From Alphaproteobacteria bacterium (GTDB lineage Bacteria > Pseudomonadota > Alphaproteobacteria > Puniceispirillales > Puniceispirillaceae): DNA of 6,398 nucleotides. The notes beneath the pieces were generated by a model. That model did not search any database and was not told where the DNA came from. It saw nothing but the letters and a program-made list of their open reading frames with translations. Shown piece by piece: positions 5,538-6,398 of this stretch. The stretch covers positions 1 through 6,398 of the forward strand of contig JAACDT010000055.1 of assembly GCA_009936885.1 (NCBI GenBank). The letters run 5' to 3'. Position 1 is the stretch's first letter. Every line of letters starts with the position of its first letter. Made by a program: the position numbers and the translations under genes.

Positions 5538-6398
5538 TTAGCTATCTCGAAATGCAGAAAATTCAGCAGCTTCAATTAAGGCATCCTTCAGCATCGAATC
5601 TTGAATAACAGAGATAGCATTTATCGCCTTTGCTACCTCTGCAGTTGCAAAATCAAGAGATCTCTCAATACAGCTATATTTATTAATAATGAGTTGTGCC
5701 TGCTTAAAATCACCCTCACGCTGCTTACCTGTGTTAAGAGTCCGCTCCCAGAATTCCCGCTCTTTATCAGAGCTATCCTGCCAAGCTAGAATTATAGGTA
5801 GTGTAATTTTCATCTCTGAAAAATCATCGCCGAGGTCCTTGCCAATTTGACTGTCAGAGGCGCCATAATCTAGCGCGTCATCCATAATCTGAAATGCGTT
5901 TCCAAGTGCTAATCCGTATTGATGAAACGCCTCGCACATTATTGTATCCCCGCCACCGACTTTTGCCCCTGTTTGAGCAGCAGCAGCGAACAGAACACCC
6001 GTCTTACCCTTTATCACTGAAAAATAATCTGATACAGGTCTATCGGGTTGGCCTAGCATGGACATTTGTTTAACTTCACCCTCGGTTATTTGCGCCGCTG
6101 CCACAGAAAGTTTTTCGAGTACCCAAATATCATTTGTCTCCACCATAAGCTGGAATGCGCGTGCAAATAAAAAATCCCCGACCAATACACTAGCCTCATT
6201 TCCCCAAACTACGTTTGCGGTTTGCCTTCCGCGCCTTTGATCGGACGAATCTATCACATCATCATGAAGCAGTGTTGCGTTATGGATAAATTCGACTGAG
6301 GCCGCTAGATATAAAGCGCTTTCGGGCGATGTGTTGGTATTTTTAGAACTTGCCATTGATGCAGCGATGCACAGCATGGGTCTTAATCTTTTGCCACC
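5538..6398 (-). CDS. ispB: Long-chain polyprenyl diphosphate synthase (octa/decaprenyl type), 5' end outside window
   Basis: A trans-isoprenyl diphosphate synthase that extends farnesyl or geranylgeranyl diphosphate with isopentenyl diphosphate, most likely making the ubiquinone side chain. The frame is open to the right edge and begins GGKRLRPM, the conserved GGKRxRP motif, so the ATG at 6377 is an internal methionine. There are 286 visible residues; about 50 N-terminal residues are missing relative to the usual length of about 330-340. Seen, numbered from the first visible residue: first Asp-rich motif HDDVID (45-50), VGDFLFARAF (73-82), KTG (132-134), second Asp-rich motif QIMDDALD (170-177), and GKDLGDDFSEMKITLP (186-201). 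Both Mg-diphosphate motifs are intact. The usual GDDxxEGK reads GDDFSEMK here. The residue context fits IspB rather than short-chain IspA, but product length cannot be read reliably. It points in the same direction as the methyltransferase gene 453 bases downstream. Confidence 0.94.
   Translation of the reverse strand, partial: GGKRLRPMLCIAASMASSKNTNTSPESALYLAASVEFIHNATLLHDDVIDSSDQRRGRQTANVVWGNEASVLVGDFLFARAFQLMVETNDIWVLEKLSVAAAQITEGEVKQMSMLGQPDRPVSDYFSVIKGKTGVLFAAAAQTGAKVGGGDTIMCEAFHQYGLALGNAFQIMDDALDYGASDSQIGKDLGDDFSEMKITLPIILAWQDSSDKEREFWERTLNTGKQREGDFKQAQLIINKYSCIERSLDFATAEVAKAINAISVIQDSMLKDALIEAAEFSAFRDS

Noticed and set aside
5538..6377. A complete 279-residue gene starting at ATG 6377
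   Set aside because: The codons upstream to the window edge read GGKRLRP, a conserved internal motif of polyprenyl diphosphate synthases, so the ATG is internal.

Overview
This window looks like chromosomal DNA from an AT-rich member of the Alphaproteobacteria (about 40% G+C by eye). The lineage call is an inference. It rests on a small RHH_4-type ribbon-helix-helix protein typical of that class, a UvrB with an extended basic tail, a long-chain polyprenyl diphosphate synthase of the ubiquinone side-chain type, and a TRAM-domain iron-sulfur RNA methyltransferase. TGA is used as a stop and TGG as tryptophan, so the standard bacterial code applies. I see no mobile element, CRISPR array, tRNA or rRNA.

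Layout. The left edge (1-458, + strand) is the 3' end of uvrB, cut just downstream of helicase motif VI. It converges on a long minus-strand block, with a weak hairpin (461-482) between the two stop codons. Reading the minus strand 5' to 3' (right to left), the window opens inside ispB (6398-5538). A 453-base stretch without a confident gene follows. Then come a TrmA/RlmD-family 23S rRNA m5U methyltransferase (5084-3705), a 70-residue ribbon-helix-helix protein (3654-3442), a stand-alone class I glutamine amidotransferase (3358-2645) and a hydantoinase/oxoprolinase-family protein (2580-508). The last four are separated by 50, 83 and 64 bases and may be co-transcribed, although no promoter or internal terminator is clear enough to prove it.

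Two starts are better placed inside the longest open frames because of strong Shine-Dalgarno matches. The methyltransferase most likely starts at TTG 5084 and the amidotransferase at ATG 3358.

Functionally this is mostly housekeeping: DNA repair, rRNA modification and quinone side-chain synthesis. The less understood part is the amidotransferase plus HyuA-like pair, which may act on a glutamine, gamma-glutamyl or cyclic-amide substrate. The 453-base gap holds a possible decayed small gene on the + strand: a good ribosome binding site, then a reading frame broken by two in-frame stops. I find no convincing evidence of a new multi-gene system. The most testable oddities are that possible broken gene, the lone HyuA without HyuB beside a glutaminase-like enzyme, and a 15-base tandem duplication inside the hydantoinase gene.
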